A stretch of DNA of 64,000 nt, from assembly GCA_030065635.1 (NCBI GenBank), contig JASJDJ010000004.1:1-64000 (forward strand), written 5' to 3'. The position numbers and the translations under genes were made by a program. Below are positions 1 through 8,847 of the stretch, piece by piece. This stretch comes from Xenococcaceae cyanobacterium MO_188.B32 (GTDB lineage: Bacteria; Cyanobacteriota; Cyanobacteriia; Cyanobacteriales; Xenococcaceae). Under the pieces are notes generated by a model. That model saw only the letters and a list, made by a program, of their open reading frames with translations, was not told the DNA's origin and ran no database searches. Positions within the stretch are counted from its first letter, which is position 1, and each line of letters opens with the position of its first letter.

Positions 1-554
1 TCAGTAGTTTTTTTGTCTGGTAGCTTGTAGTATGTCATGAGGAGATTTGGCGATCGCATTCCTCAAGTGTCGCTCGCCGTTGTCAAATCTCGATCGCATT
101 GGTCAAGTCTCGATTTAGTCTAAAGTCCAGTTAGGAAGTAAAGCGCGAACCTAACTCAACAATTTCGTGTACACCTCAAGAGATTACTGGGGTAAATCGG
201 AACGTAAAACAAGCAAAAACAGAACAGGTGTCGTAATTATCCGAAAGTCTGCTATTAAACTCACCGTTCGCCCATTTTAAAATGAGGAGTGAAAAATTGC
301 TTACGAGATAAAAGGATTGTAGGGTTTTTTGATAAGCGCGATCGCCGGAGTGAAATTCTTTTTTCATGGCGATCGCCAGCCTAAATCAAGCCAATACATG
401 GCTACGCGGTTTTTAGTACACAACACATGCAAATCATTCTAGAAAAAGCATTTACCTGTACTAAAGTACATTTGCACGGGTAAAGTTCCGTTATGAATGG
501 ATTGAAACAGAAGCATACTCTAGTTGGAAAAATTTGACCCTTGAGATCGTGGGT
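1..554. other. Left-edge intergenic stretch, no gene
   Basis: I see no supportable gene here. The short reading frames have no family resemblance and overlap GCGATCGC-rich, repeat-like sequence. Features visible are several GATCGC motifs in the first 120 bases and near 340-375, and a small inverted repeat TGTACTAAAGTACA near 456-469. The right part leads into the left-end hairpin of the tnpB element. Confidence 0.5.
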
Positions 555-647
555 GCAAGCCCCGCCCTTTAGGGCGACTTCAAAACTTAACAAAATAGAT
601 ACAGAATCTTTAATTAGTATAGCTTTCAACTCTTGTAAAATAATTGC

Positions 648-1844
648 ATGAAAGCTAGGTACAACTATCGCATCTATCCTAAATCTCATCAAATCGAACC
701 TTTGGCTAAAGCTTTTGGGTGCGCCAGAGTAGTTTGGAACGATGCCTTGTGGTTGTACAAAAAAGCTTCGATAGAAGGGCTACCAATGCCCAAGGATGTA
801 GATAAGCTAGTAATCACTCAAGCCAAGAAAACTAAAGAGCGAGAGTGGTTGGCTGAAGTATCCAACATCGTTTTGCAGCAGTCTTTTAGAGATTTGCAGA
901 CAGCTTGGAATAATTACTTTTCCAGTCTCCAAGGAAAAAGGAAAGGAAAGCCTGTCGGCAGACCAAAGTTTAAGAAAAAGCAGTCTAGGCAAGCAATCAG
1001 ATTTAGAAAAGGTGGATTTAGCGTTCACTCTCAATCGGTTAAGCTAGCTAAAATTGGTCATATTCGAGTTGTTTTCTCTCGACCGCTACCAACTGAGCCA
1101 TCAAGTGTAACTATTATCAAAGATTGTGCTGGTAGATATTTCGCTTCTTTTGTTGTCGAAGTAGCTCAACCGATACCGCCACAGACAACAAACAGTGTCG
1201 GTATCGACTTGGGTTTAACTCACTTGGCTATCTTGAGTACTTCTGAAAAGATTGAGAATCCGAGGCTACACAAAAAGATGCTGCGGAAAATCAAAAAGGC
1301 TAACCGTAGATTGTCGAAGGCTAAGAAAGATTCTAACCGCAGAAAAAGGCGTAAGCTAAAACTGGCTAAACTTCATGCTAAGGTCAAAGACCAAAGAACA
1401 GATTTTCTTCATAAGTTAACTACAAGGCTGGTTCGTGAAAACCAAACGCTGGCAGTAGAAGACTTGAACGTGGCGGGTTTAATCAAAAACCGCAAATTAA
1501 GTCGCGCTATATCAGATGCTGGCTGGTCTAAATTTAAGACCATGCTGGCTGCTAAGTGCGATAAATATGGTCGAGATTTAACCATAGTAGATAGGTGGTT
1601 TGCTAGTTCTCAAATCTGCTCTAAGTGTGGGCAGTCTGGGGGAAAGAAAGAATTAGATGTTCGTGAATGGGAGTGCTTGTTTTGCAATACTATCCACGAC
1701 AGAGACGTTAATGCAGCCATCAACCTCAGAGACGCGAGTGGGCTATCCGAGTCTAAAAACGAGCGAGGGAGCAAGTGTAAGACTACAATAGTAGCAGTTT
1801 GTGATGAACCGTTAACCACCTACGAACAATTAGCTTTGTTCTAG
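648..1844 (+). CDS. tnpB: RNA-guided endonuclease TnpB (IS200/IS605 OrfB)
   Basis: TnpB is an RNA-guided DNA nuclease carried by IS200/IS605 elements and the ancestor of Cas12. At 398 residues this copy has normal length and looks complete. The RuvC triad is visible: D187 in GIDLGL, E271 in AVEDLNV and D353 in HDRDVNAAINL. The zinc ribbon between the last two has C324, C327, C343 and C346. The N-terminal half is basic and ends in a GRPKFKKK region typical of the RNA-binding wedge. The ATG at 648 opens with MKARYNYRIYP, a standard TnpB N-terminus. All catalytic residues are kept, so the protein may be active although no tnpA accompanies it. Confidence 0.93.
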   Translation: MKARYNYRIYPKSHQIEPLAKAFGCARVVWNDALWLYKKASIEGLPMPKDVDKLVITQAKKTKEREWLAEVSNIVLQQSFRDLQTAWNNYFSSLQGKRKGKPVGRPKFKKKQSRQAIRFRKGGFSVHSQSVKLAKIGHIRVVFSRPLPTEPSSVTIIKDCAGRYFASFVVEVAQPIPPQTTNSVGIDLGLTHLAILSTSEKIENPRLHKKMLRKIKKANRRLSKAKKDSNRRKRRKLKLAKLHAKVKDQRTDFLHKLTTRLVRENQTLAVEDLNVAGLIKNRKLSRAISDAGWSKFKTMLAAKCDKYGRDLTIVDRWFASSQICSKCGQSGGKKELDVREWECLFCNTIHDRDVNAAINLRDASGLSESKNERGSKCKTTIVAVCDEPLTTYEQLALF

Positions 1845-1879
1845 GAATCTTCGCCCTTCTAGGGCGGAGAGGATGTCAA
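1745..1879 (+). ncRNA. Predicted omega RNA (reRNA) overlapping tnpB 3' end
   Basis: In characterised IS200/IS605 elements the guide RNA of TnpB derives from the 3' part of tnpB through the right end, with the guide read from DNA just beyond that end. Here the last 100 bases of tnpB and the hairpin at 1852-1866 form the equivalent segment, so the guide would begin after about 1879. The placement is inferred from family knowledge. The sequence itself shows only the hairpin and its position. Confidence 0.35.
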
Positions 1880-2254
1880 AGAGTCTGTGGAGCGAGTTTT
1901 AAAAGATTTTGGCGAGCGCTATGTAATTAATTTTGCATAAGTTTTTACCTTTTCCCGGACCATACCCATCAAAAAAAAGCTTAAACGAGAAGTATTGCTA
2001 TTACGTCAGTTCGATGGACTTATTCCCAATTCAAAATTTGGGGGGAAAGGTGAAAGGGCAAAGGGAAAAGGAACGAAGAATTAGGCTTTTCCCCTTCCCC
2101 TTTTCCCCTTTCCCTATAGTTTTTCATCCTCCATACAACTCGTCGAACTCACGTTGCTATTGGTGGCAGTCATCAACCGCCTTGGGAATGAGTGAGCATC
2201 TACAAAGGCTAATAAGTAGGGCGATACGGGCGAACGGGGGAACGGGCGAATTCA
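1880..2254. other. Repeat-bearing intergenic stretch between two mobile elements
   Basis: No convincing gene. A purine-rich run near 2041-2075 is followed by a complementary C/T-rich run near 2090-2115 that could fold back on it. This resembles the GGGAAGATGGGGAAG-type low-complexity filler seen at 19.2, 24.9 and 25.8 kb. The end of a MITE-like repeat lies at 1982-1997. Before the IS at 2264 inserted, this DNA was the immediate downstream flank of the haemagglutinin-like gene now starting at 4073. Confidence 0.5.
1982..1997 (+). repeat. Isolated end of the CAATACTTCTCGTTTA MITE-like family
   Basis: TAAACGAGAAGTATTG is an exact match to the right inverted repeat of the element at 24865-24990. 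As in that copy, it is preceded by an A-run after a CC-rich patch. The matching left end is not visible within 130 bases, so this is a remnant or a diverged copy. Confidence 0.6.
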
Positions 2255-2263
2255 GAAGGTCAA
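2255..2263 (+). repeat. Target site duplication, left copy
   Basis: GAAGGTCAA lies directly outside the left inverted repeat and is repeated exactly at 4068-4076, outside the right one. A 9-bp perfect direct repeat at both outer borders is the signature of a single transposition event. Confidence 0.9.
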
Positions 2264-4067
2264 CAGCAATTCTCATTTTAAGATTTCATGACATTAAAAC
2301 GATGCCCCGAGAGGGTTTAATAACTCGCGAGTGACAACTTGCGCTTTAGCGGAAACAACGCTCCCGTCGTTGACTGCAGGAGAATTGGAAATTAGTTATC
2401 TGTAGAATGTAGAGAACTAAAAAACTCAAGAAACGAAGGGGGAATTAGATTAAAGTAAAAGGCGTTAACCTGCGCTTGGATGGCAACATGGGTCTAGCTA
2501 TAGGGATGCCTGAATTACTATCGATGCTGAGTGCCGAGTTAGATAACCTTCCCGATGAACGAAAACAGGGCAATAACACCAAATATACGGTTGAAGAAGC
2601 CATGAAAAGTGCCTTTTCGGTCTTTTTCATGCAATCTCCTTCTTTTTTAGACCATCAACGCTTGATGAAAAGTCACAAAGGTAGAGATAATGCCAATAGT
2701 CTGTTTGGCATCGAGAGCATCCCCTGTGATAATCAGATTCGCACTCTGCTCGACCCAGTTCCAGCTTCAACGGTATTTGGGGTCTTTCGTTCCGTATATG
2801 GCGGATTGTCAAAGACAGGAACCCTATCGTCGTATCGTTGCTTTCAAGGAGAATTCTTGCTGACCCTCGATGGAACTGAATATTTCTCGTCCAAAAAGAT
2901 TCATTGTAGTCACTGTTGCCATCGGACTCATAAAAATGGCAGTACCACCTATTTTCATGCCGCCGTTACGCCTGTGCTGGTAGCTCCTGGACGACCGCAG
3001 GTCATCGGCTTGGAGCCTGAATTCATAACGCCCCAAGATGGTCACGACTTGCCAAGATTGCGAAAATGCTGCTGCCAAGCGTTGGATTGCTGCCCATCCC
3101 CTCTCCCCACAAGACCCGCCCGTAACTTTACTGGGAGACGATCTTTACTGTAATCAACCCATCTGTGAGACGGTCTTGAAACATGGCTATCATTTTATCT
3201 TCGTCTGTAAGCAGACATCTCATCCAGAACTTTATGACTGGGTGGATTACCTGGAACGAGTCGGTGAGGTAAAAACTCTAACCCAGTTTGAGATTCGAGG
3301 ACGACAACGTTTGTCTTACCACTATCGCTTTGTGAATGGTATTCCCCTTAGAGCTACCCAACCAGCCCTGGACGTGAATTGGTGTGAGGTGACAGTGACA
3401 GATACTAGCAACCAGAAAACTTTATATCACAATGCCTTTGCCACTTGCCATCAGATTCATGACCAGAATGTGGCCGAGATCGTCACTGCTGGGCGAGCGC
3501 GGACCGAAAGGAGAAAATGAAGGCAATAATATCCTCAAAACCAAGGGCTACCATCTCGAACACAACTTTGGTCACGGGCAAAACCACCTGGCTGAACTTC
3601 TGTTCTGCCTTAATTTATTAGCTTATTTATTCCATACCACTCTGGATTTAATCCACATAACTTATCGTACCGTCCGCTCCATGTTGGTCACTCGCCAAAC
3701 CTTCTTCAATGACCTGAGAGCATTGACAAAATATTTATGGTTTGAGAGTTGGCAGACTTTGCTGGAGTTTATGCTGAGTGAGGGAAAAGCACCTGATGGA
3801 GTTAATTCTAGCTAAATTTCTTCTCGTTGAAGCAACTCGCGCTCGAATAGCTCTACAGAGTAATTCGTGATTGTTCCAGATATTACTCCGCTTTGTCATG
3901 GCTTATTTCTGAGATGCTCAGGGATGATGGCTGCTCATCTCCTTACTTTGGCTCACAACTTGATTAATTCGGCAATTTATTCGCGATGAGCCCTCGCAAA
4001 TAAATTCCTAATTCTTCTCTTTCATGCTGTATTTTTGTGGCTTACGGTTTCAAAATGAGAATTGCTG
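2264..4067 (+). mobile_element. Complete 1.8-kb DDE insertion sequence with perfect ends
   Basis: The element is bounded by 16-bp perfect terminal inverted repeats: CAGCAATTCTCATTTT at 2264-2279 and its complement at 4052-4067. Both are flanked by the 9-bp duplication GAAGGTCAA. One transposase gene (2476-3815) fills most of the interior and is frameshifted. The noncoding margins are long, about 210 bp left and 240 bp right. The IS lies immediately 3' of the minus-strand haemagglutinin-like gene; the stop codon of that gene falls inside the duplicated target, so insertion did not cut the coding sequence. I do not assign the IS family with confidence. Confidence 0.92.
2476..3815 (+). pseudogene. 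DDE transposase, two frameshifts
   Basis: Three overlapping frames join into one transposase of about 445 residues. Frame 1 runs to about 3045, frame 2 from about 3040 to about 3510 and frame 3 to 3815. Each junction behaves like a one-base insertion. Candidate catalytic acidic residues are D in LTLDGTEYF, D in LLGDDLYCN and E in GENEGNNILKTKGYHLE, in the order expected for an IS4-like DDE fold. The first frame begins at TTG 2476, with an ATG at 2488 as alternative. With perfect IS ends around it, the frameshifts are recent decay, sequencing errors or, less likely, programmed shifts. Confidence 0.8.
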
Positions 4068-4076
4068 GAAGGTCAA
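4068..4076 (+). repeat. Target site duplication, right copy
   Basis: GAAGGTCAA here matches 2255-2263 exactly. It includes the TGA stop codon (4073-4075, minus strand) of the haemagglutinin-like gene. Confidence 0.9.
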
Positions 4077-6202
4077 GACTTACCACAATTATTAGGACTA
4101 TGAGGGGTGCGCTGAACATTGTCGGTGGGATAGGGAGTTAAGATTATATCCCCATTTTCTAGAAAGATTATGCCCCGTGCTGGATAAATTTCACCTTGGG
4201 CAGTAATTAAAGGCTTAATTTGCTCCCGTTTGACTCTCTCTGGTTGTCCTGTACCTATAGGAATAGGTTTTCCTTCTAGGAAAATTGTGTCAGAACTAAG
4301 AGGTGCAGTTAGTTCGGGAGGTACGCCACCTTTACCAGTAATGTTAAAACTACTACCACCTGTTGCTCCTCGTCCAGAACAAGCACTTGTACCTAATGTT
4401 TGTAATTGGACAATTTCTGGGGCTTCAATGGCTTCCTGAAGTGAGCTTATATCTGGCGTGTTGATGACAATAGTTCCATCTAAGCCAAATTCAGAACTAG
4501 CATCGATATCGTTAGTTTCATTAGGAGGAGTTGAGCTTCTTTCTTCTAAGCCAAAGACTCCTTGTGCCGTAATATTGATATTGCCTCCTCTTCCTCGTTC
4601 GGCACTAGCGATGATATCGTTATTTTGATTGAGAGAAGCAATAATAAATTCAGCATCAATAGTGATGTTACCGCCGTTGGCATTTTCAAAAGCTTGGGCA
4701 GTAATGGTGCTCTCCTCACGCAAAGTTAATCGATCGGCAATTTGCAGCGTGATATTGCCACCTTCACCAAAGGCGGTTGTTGCTTCCAGAGTTCCTCGCT
4801 CTAGTTCGAGGGAGTTAGCCTCAACTTCTATATTGCCTCCACTACCTCTGGCACTGCTACTGACATTTACTCGAGCTCGATCGGTGACCGAAAGAGAATC
4901 AGTGGTGATATTGATATTGCCTCCATTGCCTTCTGCCTCACCCAAACTTCTGGCAAAGATTGCACTGCCAAATCCATTACTGCTTCCATCTACAGAAACG
5001 CTATTATTAGCATTAATGAGCACATTGCCACCATCACCCTGTCCTGCAGTTTCTGAACGTATCTCTGAACCACCACGAACAAAAACAGAAGTAGCATTGA
5101 TTTCTACTGTACCTGCATTCCCGCGTCCAAAAGTGGTGGTATTGACTGCAGCTTCATTATTCAAAGAAAGAGAATCTGCCGTAATGTTAACTTTACCTGG
5201 ATTACCTGATGCGGTTGCTGCTTGCAGAATTCCTCCATCTAGTTCGAGGGAGTTAGCCTCAACTTCTATATTGCCTCCACTACCTCTGGCACTGCTACTG
5301 ACATTTACTTGAGCTTGATTAGTGACTGAAAGAGAATCAGTGGTGATGTTGATATTGCCTCCACTGCCTTCTGCTTCACGAAAACTTCTGGCCAAAATCG
5401 CACTGCCATTTTCATCACTGCCTATGCCATCTACAGAAACGCTATTATTAGCATTAATCATGACATTGCCACCATTACCTTGTCCTGTAGTTTCTGAGCG
5501 GATCTCTGAACCACCACTAACAGCAACAGAAGTAGCCTCAATCGCAACAATCCCTGCATCTCCCCGTCCTAATGTGCTGGTATTGACTTCAGCTTCATTA
5601 TTCAAAGAAAGAGAATCTGCCGTAATTTTAATTTTACCTGCATTAACCATCCCTGACGAGAATGCTGCACTTCTGATTTGACTATCAATTCCATCAATAA
5701 CTATATTGGTGGCATCAATAGTTACATCGCCTGCATTTCCATTGCCACTGGTATCGGTAACTATTTGAGCGCGATCGGTTAAAGAAAGGTTAGTTGTAGC
5801 GAGCTCTACATTGCCTCCTGTACCTGTTGCTCCCTCCTTAAGAACTCTGGCAAAGATTCCACTGCCACTCATCAAAGAAATGCTCTCGGTGGCATTAATT
5901 ATTATGTTCCCTGCATCACCTTGTCCTTCGGGATTTATATCAGAAGTAAGTTCCGAACCATTAGACTTGTATGCAAATTTTCGGACAAGTCTATTGGTAG
6001 GCACAGAAAAATCTTGGAAACTATGAAATAAATTGCCTCCTGCCCTATCTCCATCATCGATCGTAAAGTTATTGCCATCACCAGTTACTGTGGTTGAGGT
6101 AGTCCCATCAGCCGTAACTTGTGCCATTGTAGGCATAGAAACAAATAAAGAACAGAAAAGTAAACAGCTCGAGCGAATCCAGGAAATAATTAGAGGTTTC
6201 AT
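4073..6202 (-). CDS. Filamentous haemagglutinin-like secreted beta-helix protein, internally deleted
   Basis: The ATG at 6202 opens with a signal peptide (IISWIRSSCLLFCSLFVSMPTMAQ), then TADGTTSTTVT and GDRAGGNLFHSFQDFSVPT, the start of the TPS/FHA secretion domain of cyanobacterial two-partner adhesins. After that the FHA core is gone: no NPxGI motif is seen and the sequence jumps to G-rich beta-helix repeats (units ending in GNGGNINITT or GDAGNIIIN). The C-terminus (CSGRG, then ARGIIFLENGDIILTPYP and a final NNCGKS) matches the normal end of the family. The open frame continues 5' into a tnpB fragment up to 6418, which I exclude. With its TPS domain deleted the protein is probably not secreted properly. 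No TpsB partner lies nearby. Confidence 0.7.
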   Translation of the reverse strand: MKPLIISWIRSSCLLFCSLFVSMPTMAQVTADGTTSTTVTGDGNNFTIDDGDRAGGNLFHSFQDFSVPTNRLVRKFAYKSNGSELTSDINPEGQGDAGNIIINATESISLMSGSGIFARVLKEGATGTGGNVELATTNLSLTDRAQIVTDTSGNGNAGDVTIDATNIVIDGIDSQIRSAAFSSGMVNAGKIKITADSLSLNNEAEVNTSTLGRGDAGIVAIEATSVAVSGGSEIRSETTGQGNGGNVMINANNSVSVDGIGSDENGSAILARSFREAEGSGGNINITTDSLSVTNQAQVNVSSSARGSGGNIEVEANSLELDGGILQAATASGNPGKVNITADSLSLNNEAAVNTTTFGRGNAGTVEINATSVFVRGGSEIRSETAGQGDGGNVLINANNSVSVDGSSNGFGSAIFARSLGEAEGNGGNINITTDSLSVTDRARVNVSSSARGSGGNIEVEANSLELERGTLEATTAFGEGGNITLQIADRLTLREESTITAQAFENANGGNITIDAEFIIASLNQNNDIIASAERGRGGNINITAQGVFGLEERSSTPPNETNDIDASSEFGLDGTIVINTPDISSLQEAIEAPEIVQLQTLGTSACSGRGATGGSSFNITGKGGVPPELTAPLSSDTIFLEGKPIPIGTGQPERVKREQIKPLITAQGEIYPARGIIFLENGDIILTPYPTDNVQRTPHSPNNCGKS

Positions 6203-6490
6203 ACAAGCTTTTTTCCAATTACTAGAACCTTTTTTCTTTCTGCTCATCTGCTTCTGTAGTGATTTCAACTTACCTTGGAGGGAGACAAAAAACTTTGGTC
6301 TAGCAATAAGCTTACCATTGCTTGCAGCTAAAAACTTTTCTAGTCCTAGATCTATTCCTAAAGGTTCACCATGAGGAAGAGGATTTGGAACATCTACACA
6401 AGACTTGAGAATTAACATCGCATACCAACCAGATACACGCCTAACTATTCTGACTTGCTTCAGTTCAAAGTAGGTTTGCGGACTACCCGC
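6203..6490 (-). pseudogene. tnpB internal fragment fused in frame to the haemagglutinin gene
   Basis: Reading the same frame as the haemagglutinin gene upstream of its ATG gives YFELKQVRIVRRVSGWYAM, then GEPLGIDLGLEKFLA and LKSLQKQMSRKKKGSSNWKK. This is the strand before RuvC-I, the RuvC-I aspartate motif and the following basic helix of an IS605 TnpB unlike the one at 648. Both tnpB ends are missing. The left border joins the signal-peptide gene directly and the right border joins the 3' end of the 6483 membrane-protein gene, so two deletions or recombinations are needed. Confidence 0.8.
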
Positions 6491-7124
6491 CCTTGCTATC
6501 AGTTTTTTTCTGTTTAAAATATTTAGATACTGAATAAAGCGACATGATTGAATGAGTGAAAGTTGGCAGCATGGCCGATATTCCCATAATCACGCCGAAA
6601 TATATATTCTTGAGGTTTTGAATGGCAGTTGGCTCTTTTACGGCTTGCACAAACCTTTGTTCATAGACATAACTTCGCTGTGCCAGAGATTCTGGAGTTT
6701 GCTGAACTAGACTGACTAGCCAACCAGAAAGAGAAAAGACCAGTAGAACCCACCAAGTAGCTATAATCGCAATAATTAAATCTACACTAAGATGAGCCAG
6801 ATAACTTTTAGTAGAAGTGGTTTTCAAAGCTTTTTTCGCAATGAAAATAGTCACAAAAAATGACAAACTATCAAATAAAGCACCTAGAAAACCTACGGGA
6901 AATTGGACTAAGAAATAGTGAACTTTGTCCTTAAGAAACTCATCAGGATAGGCTGTCAACAGGGCCCACCAGTAACAGGAAATATTTAAAATAACAAAAA
7001 AAAGCAATAATTTGGGAAAAAATTGTCTCAGTTGGCCTCTTTTAGCATCATAATAAGCAAGAAGCCATCCTAAAGATTGTTTCCAAATGGTAATGATTGT
7101 TTGTTGCTTGCTCTGTCTTTCCAT
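6483..7124 (-). CDS. Polytopic membrane protein of unknown function
   Basis: The 213-residue protein has a charged N-terminus (MERQSKQQ), then hydrophobic segments around residues 37-57, 75-100, 108-135 and 175-198. It looks like an inner-membrane protein with about four spans. I do not recognise the family. The C-terminal tail (KQKKTDSKGG) is encoded at the breakpoint with the tnpB fragment, so the last few residues may be foreign and the original C-terminus lost. About 145 bases separate its start from the stop of the next gene upstream. Confidence 0.6.
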   Translation of the reverse strand: MERQSKQQTIITIWKQSLGWLLAYYDAKRGQLRQFFPKLLLFFVILNISCYWWALLTAYPDEFLKDKVHYFLVQFPVGFLGALFDSLSFFVTIFIAKKALKTTSTKSYLAHLSVDLIIAIIATWWVLLVFSLSGWLVSLVQQTPESLAQRSYVYEQRFVQAVKEPTAIQNLKNIYFGVIMGISAMLPTFTHSIMSLYSVSKYFKQKKTDSKGG

Positions 7125-7269
7125 CGATGGCTAGTTTAATAATTGGGCACGGCCAAAGTAATCGCCTTAATTATAAGCTTTTGAAACTACTGAAAACTAA
7201 TTCTCAGACCGAGTTGAATTAATTGATGCCAAGACAAGCGATCGCCTATAATTTTTCATTTGTCTCCTC

Positions 7270-8388
7270 TCAAACGAACTGACTCATAAATTTACGATCG
7301 ATATAATCTTTGAGATACCATAGTAAAGGAGATTGCCAACCACAAGAACCCCAAGAAGCGATCGCGCTTTTATCTCCCGTACCAATTAAGGCTAAATATT
7401 TTTTTTGAGGAATATAGGGTTTTAAAGGTTGTCGTGTAATAATTCTGCGCCAATTTTCTAGCAGTGGTTTTCCTTGTCGTACAGCAAAAACTCCTGCTTT
7501 AGGGCGATCGTAATTAATCATAGTTGCAATATCACCAGCAGCGAAAATACCAGGGTGAGAGACAGATTGTAAAGTATCTTTGACTAAGATAAAGCCTTTA
7601 GTATCGGTAGCTAATCCTGATTTTTTAATCCAATCTGGTGCTTGAGCTTGAGTTACCCAAAAAGTATAATCGGTTTCTATAGTCAAACCAGACTCACACC
7701 TAATTTTATCTGGGAGAACTTCTGTAACTGTTTCTTGAAGATGAAGTTTAACTCCTCGCTGAAGCAAAATTTTTTCTAGACGTTGACTTACCCAATTATT
7801 ATGTTCGGCTAATAATTTATTACCCCGATGAATCAAATTAATTTGGCAATTATTAGCTGTTCCCATCTCTCTACCAAGACGATGGTGCATATTTAAAGCT
7901 AACTCTACTCCGCCAGCACCACCACCCACAATAGAAATTGCTAAAGATTTTTCTGGGTTATTTTTGGCTACTTCTAGCAATTTTGAGTAAGCAACAAGAA
8001 ACTGAGGTACCGGTTTAGCGGGAATAGCGTATTGTTTTGCTCCTGATACAGAAATTGTGGCTGGAGTACTGCCAATGTCGAGCGACAAATAGTCAAAAGA
8101 GATAGATGGATGACGATGGCAAATTACTCGATCTCGTTCTAAATCTAAACCAATTGCTCGATCGATACATAACTTTGCCCCTGCAAATTTAGCTAAAGAA
8201 GATAAATCGATATGAGTTTGCTCGTAGCTATAAAAACCTGCTACATAACCAGGTAACATCCCTGAATAAGGAGTTTGTTCTACATCGCTAATTAGGGTAA
8301 GACGTACTCCTGGTATAGGAGTGAGTCCCAATAACTTAAGAGCGATCGCATGACTATGACCACCACCTATTAAGACTAGATCGGGCAT
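7270..8388 (-). CDS. FAD/NAD(P)-dependent oxidoreductase, SelD-N-terminal-domain type (NDH-2-like)
   Basis: The N-terminus MPDLVLIGGGHSHAI is the GGGHSH variant of the FAD Rossmann loop found in proteins related to the domain preceding SelD (TIGR03169) and in NDH-2-like flavoproteins. A second dinucleotide fold follows at about residues 150-175 (SIVGGGAGGVELAL), and the FAD-closing motif GIFAAGDIA lies near residue 280. Many cyanobacteria fuse this domain to selenophosphate synthetase; here the protein ends at 372 residues with no SelD behind it. It probably oxidises NAD(P)H with an unknown acceptor at the membrane face. It shares strand with the TIGR03792 gene upstream, about 50 bases away. 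Confidence 0.82.
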   Translation of the reverse strand: MPDLVLIGGGHSHAIALKLLGLTPIPGVRLTLISDVEQTPYSGMLPGYVAGFYSYEQTHIDLSSLAKFAGAKLCIDRAIGLDLERDRVICHRHPSISFDYLSLDIGSTPATISVSGAKQYAIPAKPVPQFLVAYSKLLEVAKNNPEKSLAISIVGGGAGGVELALNMHHRLGREMGTANNCQINLIHRGNKLLAEHNNWVSQRLEKILLQRGVKLHLQETVTEVLPDKIRCESGLTIETDYTFWVTQAQAPDWIKKSGLATDTKGFILVKDTLQSVSHPGIFAAGDIATMINYDRPKAGVFAVRQGKPLLENWRRIITRQPLKPYIPQKKYLALIGTGDKSAIASWGSCGWQSPLLWYLKDYIDRKFMSQFV

Positions 8389-8438
8389 GAATAATTAAGT
8401 AATAAATAATAAGTAAATAAGTTACTGATATAGCGATC

Positions 8439-8771
8439 TTAAATCATTTGCGAATCACTACTTGCTTCACTAAACTTGCGTACCTGATATTCTTTGCCCC
8501 GAAGTAATTTATAGTTATTTTTGCCCATTTGTTGAGCGAACTCCTGTTCTGCTTGCACTAAAGTTTCTTGAGGAACAGATTTCCATTGTTCTCTTGTTTG
8601 CCAACGAATGACCAAAAATAATCGATCGACTTGGTTAGGAGCGAGCCATACCTCTTTACCTAAAAAGCCGGGATATTTTTCTAGGGTAGTAGTCCAAATC
8701 TCTCTATCTACTCGAATAAATTTTTCTCTAAACTCAGGTATTACTCTAAACTCCAGCCACTCGATAACCAT
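8439..8771 (-). CDS. TIGR03792 family protein (ABM-like dimeric ferredoxin-fold)
   Basis: The 110-residue protein begins MVIEWLEFRV and has the pattern FLGKEVWLAPNQ...FLVIRWQTREQWKSVP, matching TIGR03792, a cyanobacterial family of small proteins related to antibiotic-biosynthesis-monooxygenase folds. No catalytic role is established for the family. It is divergent from the M16 peptidase gene, whose ATG lies 77 bases away, and co-directional with the flavoprotein downstream. Confidence 0.8.
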   Translation of the reverse strand: MVIEWLEFRVIPEFREKFIRVDREIWTTTLEKYPGFLGKEVWLAPNQVDRLFLVIRWQTREQWKSVPQETLVQAEQEFAQQMGKNNYKLLRGKEYQVRKFSEASSDSQMI

Positions 8772-8847
8772 ATACTTTTTCTATGTTTAGTCAATACTAT
8801 TAAAGATTAAGATAGATAAAGTGATAATAGCAATACCATAAAAAACT

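Larger units (their letters stand above)
555..1879 (+). mobile_element. IS200/IS605-type element carrying tnpB only
   Basis: The tnpB gene is flanked by two similar small hairpins: CGCCCTTTAGGGCG at 563-576 on the left and CGCCCT-TCT-AGGGCG at 1852-1866 on the right. The right one lies just after the tnpB stop and is followed by GGATGTCAA, the usual kind of right end in cyanobacterial IS605-group elements. Such elements have subterminal hairpins rather than terminal inverted repeats and make no target duplication, so the exact ends cannot be fixed here. No tnpA (Y1 HUH transposase) is present, so mobility would need a TnpA in trans. Confidence 0.65.

Noticed and set aside
402-692. 96-codon minus-strand frame overlapping the tnpB start
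   Set aside because: It covers the IS left-end hairpin and has no similarity to any family; cysteine-rich by chance.
1933-2334. 133-codon plus-strand frame
   Set aside because: It spans the MITE end, the purine/pyrimidine filler and the IS target duplication, so it is a chance frame over repeats.
4230-5681. Several long plus-strand frames opposite the haemagglutinin-like gene
   Set aside because: They are shadows of the G/N/T-rich beta-helix repeats; their Pro/Leu/Ser-rich translations have no family character.
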